From NCBI GenBank assembly GCA_005791325.1, contig SXXA01000091.1:1-7323 (forward strand): a DNA stretch of 7,323 bases, in the 5' to 3' direction. Numbering within the stretch: position 1 is the stretch's first letter; each line of letters begins with the position of its first letter. The stretch comes from Actinomycetota bacterium. Its GTDB lineage: Bacteria > Margulisbacteria > Marinamargulisbacteria > SXXA01. Made by a program: the position numbers and the translations under genes. Below are positions 5,945 through 7,323 of the stretch, piece by piece. The notes under the pieces were generated by a model. The model saw nothing but the letters and a program-made list of their open reading frames with translations, did no database searches and was not told where the DNA came from.

Positions 5945-7323
5945 ATGCTAGGTTTTTTTAGACGGTATGCGCCATGGTTTGCAATTAGCGTGGTCATTGC
6001 ATTGGTGGTTTCGTTGGGAGCTGGGGTTTTTATGTTAAATCCCAAGCAATCAAACTCATCGGAGGTAAGAAGTGTTGGAGCGGTGGGTCCCATTCCAATT
6101 ATGGAGGGTTCATATTCCAGCCAGTTACAAAACTTATTGCGGTCGTATGGTATTGATCCGAATGCCATTTATGATCCGGAAACCATTGAAGCGATTCAAT
6201 TATCGGCGTTGGATTATGCCATTAATACCTCCGTGTTGTTGTATGAGGCAACCAAAGCAGGGTTTAAGGCGACTCATTCAGATACTGAAGGAACACTGGC
6301 ATCAATTATGTCACAATACAAGGTAAACTCTGAATCGGAATTAAAAGACCGTTTAACAAAAGAAGGGGTAGATTATGATCAATTTATAGAGGGAATTCGG
6401 GAGTCGGTCACGATTCAACTTTATTTAAATAAAGTCAAATCTGCGATTACGTTAACGGAGCAGGATGTATTAAATCAATACATGACGGTAACCTACGATG
6501 AGCTATTTGTTCCATTGTCCCCAACGGTTAATGGGGCGGATACGGCGAAGATGATAGTGGCTCAGCTGGCGACCCAATCGTTTGACACCTTATTGCAAAA
6601 AGCAACCCAAGGTCAATTGGGTCGTGCACAAGGGATTGTGAAGCGAGTGGTTGAGTCGCATCAGTTGCCATTGGTATTGGAGCGAGTGGTATTTTCAAGA
6701 CCGTTAAATGATGTATCGGGGGTCATTGAAAGTACATTTGGTTGGCATGTGATACGGGTTCAGCAACGGATGCCGAAGCCACGACCATTAACCATTAATT
6801 ACACCGTTGAGTTACCAAAGGTACAAGAGATTAAAGATCGGCAGGCCTTTACGGATGTGGTGAAGCGTGCGATTAGCCAATATGGGATTACAATTACGGA
6901 TCCCTTTTTATACCCTCTCTTTGAAAAAGCGAATAACCGACTCGACAAGGCATTAATGGGGTATGCAAGGGTATCGTCATTGGCGCCGGTTGATCCACGC
7001 CCGCATTATTTGTCGAGTTTGCTATATTTGCAGATGCAAAACCAAGTTGAGCAAGAAAAAGAGTTATTGAGAGCAGATTTAAAGGGAACATTATCGCCCC
7101 GATTTAAGTTGCCGATGGTGGATGCGTATTTGGGCATTTTAGCCGGAAAAATGGGACGAATTGCGAGTCGAGATGCGTATATTGATGCATCTGTAAAAGG
7201 ATCGATGGGGAATTATACTTTTATGAAAAAAACGTCCAAGATTTTGCAAGAAGGGGGATATATGAGTCAATCTGATCAATTAGAGAAAGAGATTTTGAGG
7301 TTAGAGACGGCAGCCCGAGCAAG
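5945..7323 (+). CDS. Membrane-anchored SurA/PrsA-like protein with degenerate parvulin-like segment (3' end outside window)
   Basis: The frame is open from the ATG at 5945 to the window edge: 459 codons, no stop. Residues 1-7 are basic and a single hydrophobic helix follows (about 9-31) without an obvious cleavage or lipobox site, so it is probably an inner-membrane anchor with the rest outside the cytoplasm. Residues about 47-180 look like a SurA N-terminal chaperone domain: VGPIPIMEGSYSSQL at 47-61, ALDYAINTSVLLYEATKAGF at 88-107, LKDRLTKEGVDYDQFIEGIR at 133-152 and TLTEQDVLNQY at 169-179. Residues about 182-275 resemble a parvulin (PpiC) domain by its ending, VSGVIESTFGWHVIRVQ (257-273), but the usual N-terminal Arg-His and the GGxLG loop are not recognisable, so isomerase activity is doubtful. 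YGITITDP (313-320) matches a SurA-type closing helix. From about 325 the protein is helical and polar, with a possible TPR-like unit (about 337-378, including LAPVDPRPHYLSSLLYLQMQ). It could be an envelope chaperone; a role with FtsEX is only a guess from position. Confidence 0.8.
   Translation, partial: MLGFFRRYAPWFAISVVIALVVSLGAGVFMLNPKQSNSSEVRSVGAVGPIPIMEGSYSSQLQNLLRSYGIDPNAIYDPETIEAIQLSALDYAINTSVLLYEATKAGFKATHSDTEGTLASIMSQYKVNSESELKDRLTKEGVDYDQFIEGIRESVTIQLYLNKVKSAITLTEQDVLNQYMTVTYDELFVPLSPTVNGADTAKMIVAQLATQSFDTLLQKATQGQLGRAQGIVKRVVESHQLPLVLERVVFSRPLNDVSGVIESTFGWHVIRVQQRMPKPRPLTINYTVELPKVQEIKDRQAFTDVVKRAISQYGITITDPFLYPLFEKANNRLDKALMGYARVSSLAPVDPRPHYLSSLLYLQMQNQVEQEKELLRADLKGTLSPRFKLPMVDAYLGILAGKMGRIASRDAYIDASVKGSMGNYTFMKKTSKILQEGGYMSQSDQLEKEILRLETAARA

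Noticed and set aside
1..7323. HIP1-like GCGATCGC repeats that would mark a cyanobacterium
   Set aside because: CGAT-rich words such as TTCGATCGATTCG occur, but I did not find the full GCGATCGC octamer, so it gives no support for a cyanobacterial origin.

Overview
The window is one dense, same-strand run of eight protein genes with no RNA gene, mobile element, CRISPR array or non-coding stretch longer than 21 bases. In order it reads: 3' end of a YggS/PLPBP-type PLP-binding protein, sepF, a mazG-like NTP pyrophosphohydrolase, an RseP/RasP-type site-2 protease, transketolase (tkt), ftsE, ftsX, and the first 459 codons of a membrane-anchored SurA/PrsA-like foldase that runs off the right edge. 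Spacings are +21, +2, +1, -4, -4, -4 and +11 bases. Three successive junctions are ATGA stop/start overlaps, so this looks like a single translationally coupled operon that starts to the left of the window and continues to the right.

Organism: a bacterium. The yggS-sepF pair is the arrangement seen in Firmicutes (ylmE-ylmF), Actinobacteria and Cyanobacteria, which points to the Terrabacteria side of the tree. Composition is moderate, somewhat AT-leaning by eye, with Leu mostly TTG/TTA and Ile mostly ATT. The gene order yggS-sepF-mazG-rseP-tkt-ftsEX-surA-like is not one I recognise from a model organism. An uncultured lineage related to Cyanobacteria/Margulisbacteria or a deep Firmicute would fit, but this is a low-confidence inference and no marker here settles it. 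The SurA-like protein would suit a diderm, but PrsA-like relatives are also found in monoderms.

Functionally, the cluster joins cell division (SepF anchors FtsZ to the membrane; FtsEX couples ATP hydrolysis to peptidoglycan hydrolase control across the membrane), envelope quality control (site-2 protease and the SurA-like protein) and housekeeping metabolism (transketolase, NTP clean-up, PLP homeostasis). All core catalytic motifs are intact in the protease, transketolase and FtsE. The two proteins with visible departures are MazG, whose second domain seems to have lost its metal-binding acidic residues, and the SurA-like protein, which combines a SurA-type N-terminal region, a degenerate parvulin-like segment and a helical, possibly TPR-like tail directly after ftsX.

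I found no clear promoter, terminator, riboswitch or previously undescribed system. The most interesting points are the unusual co-location of sepF, ftsEX and tkt and the odd architecture of the last gene.
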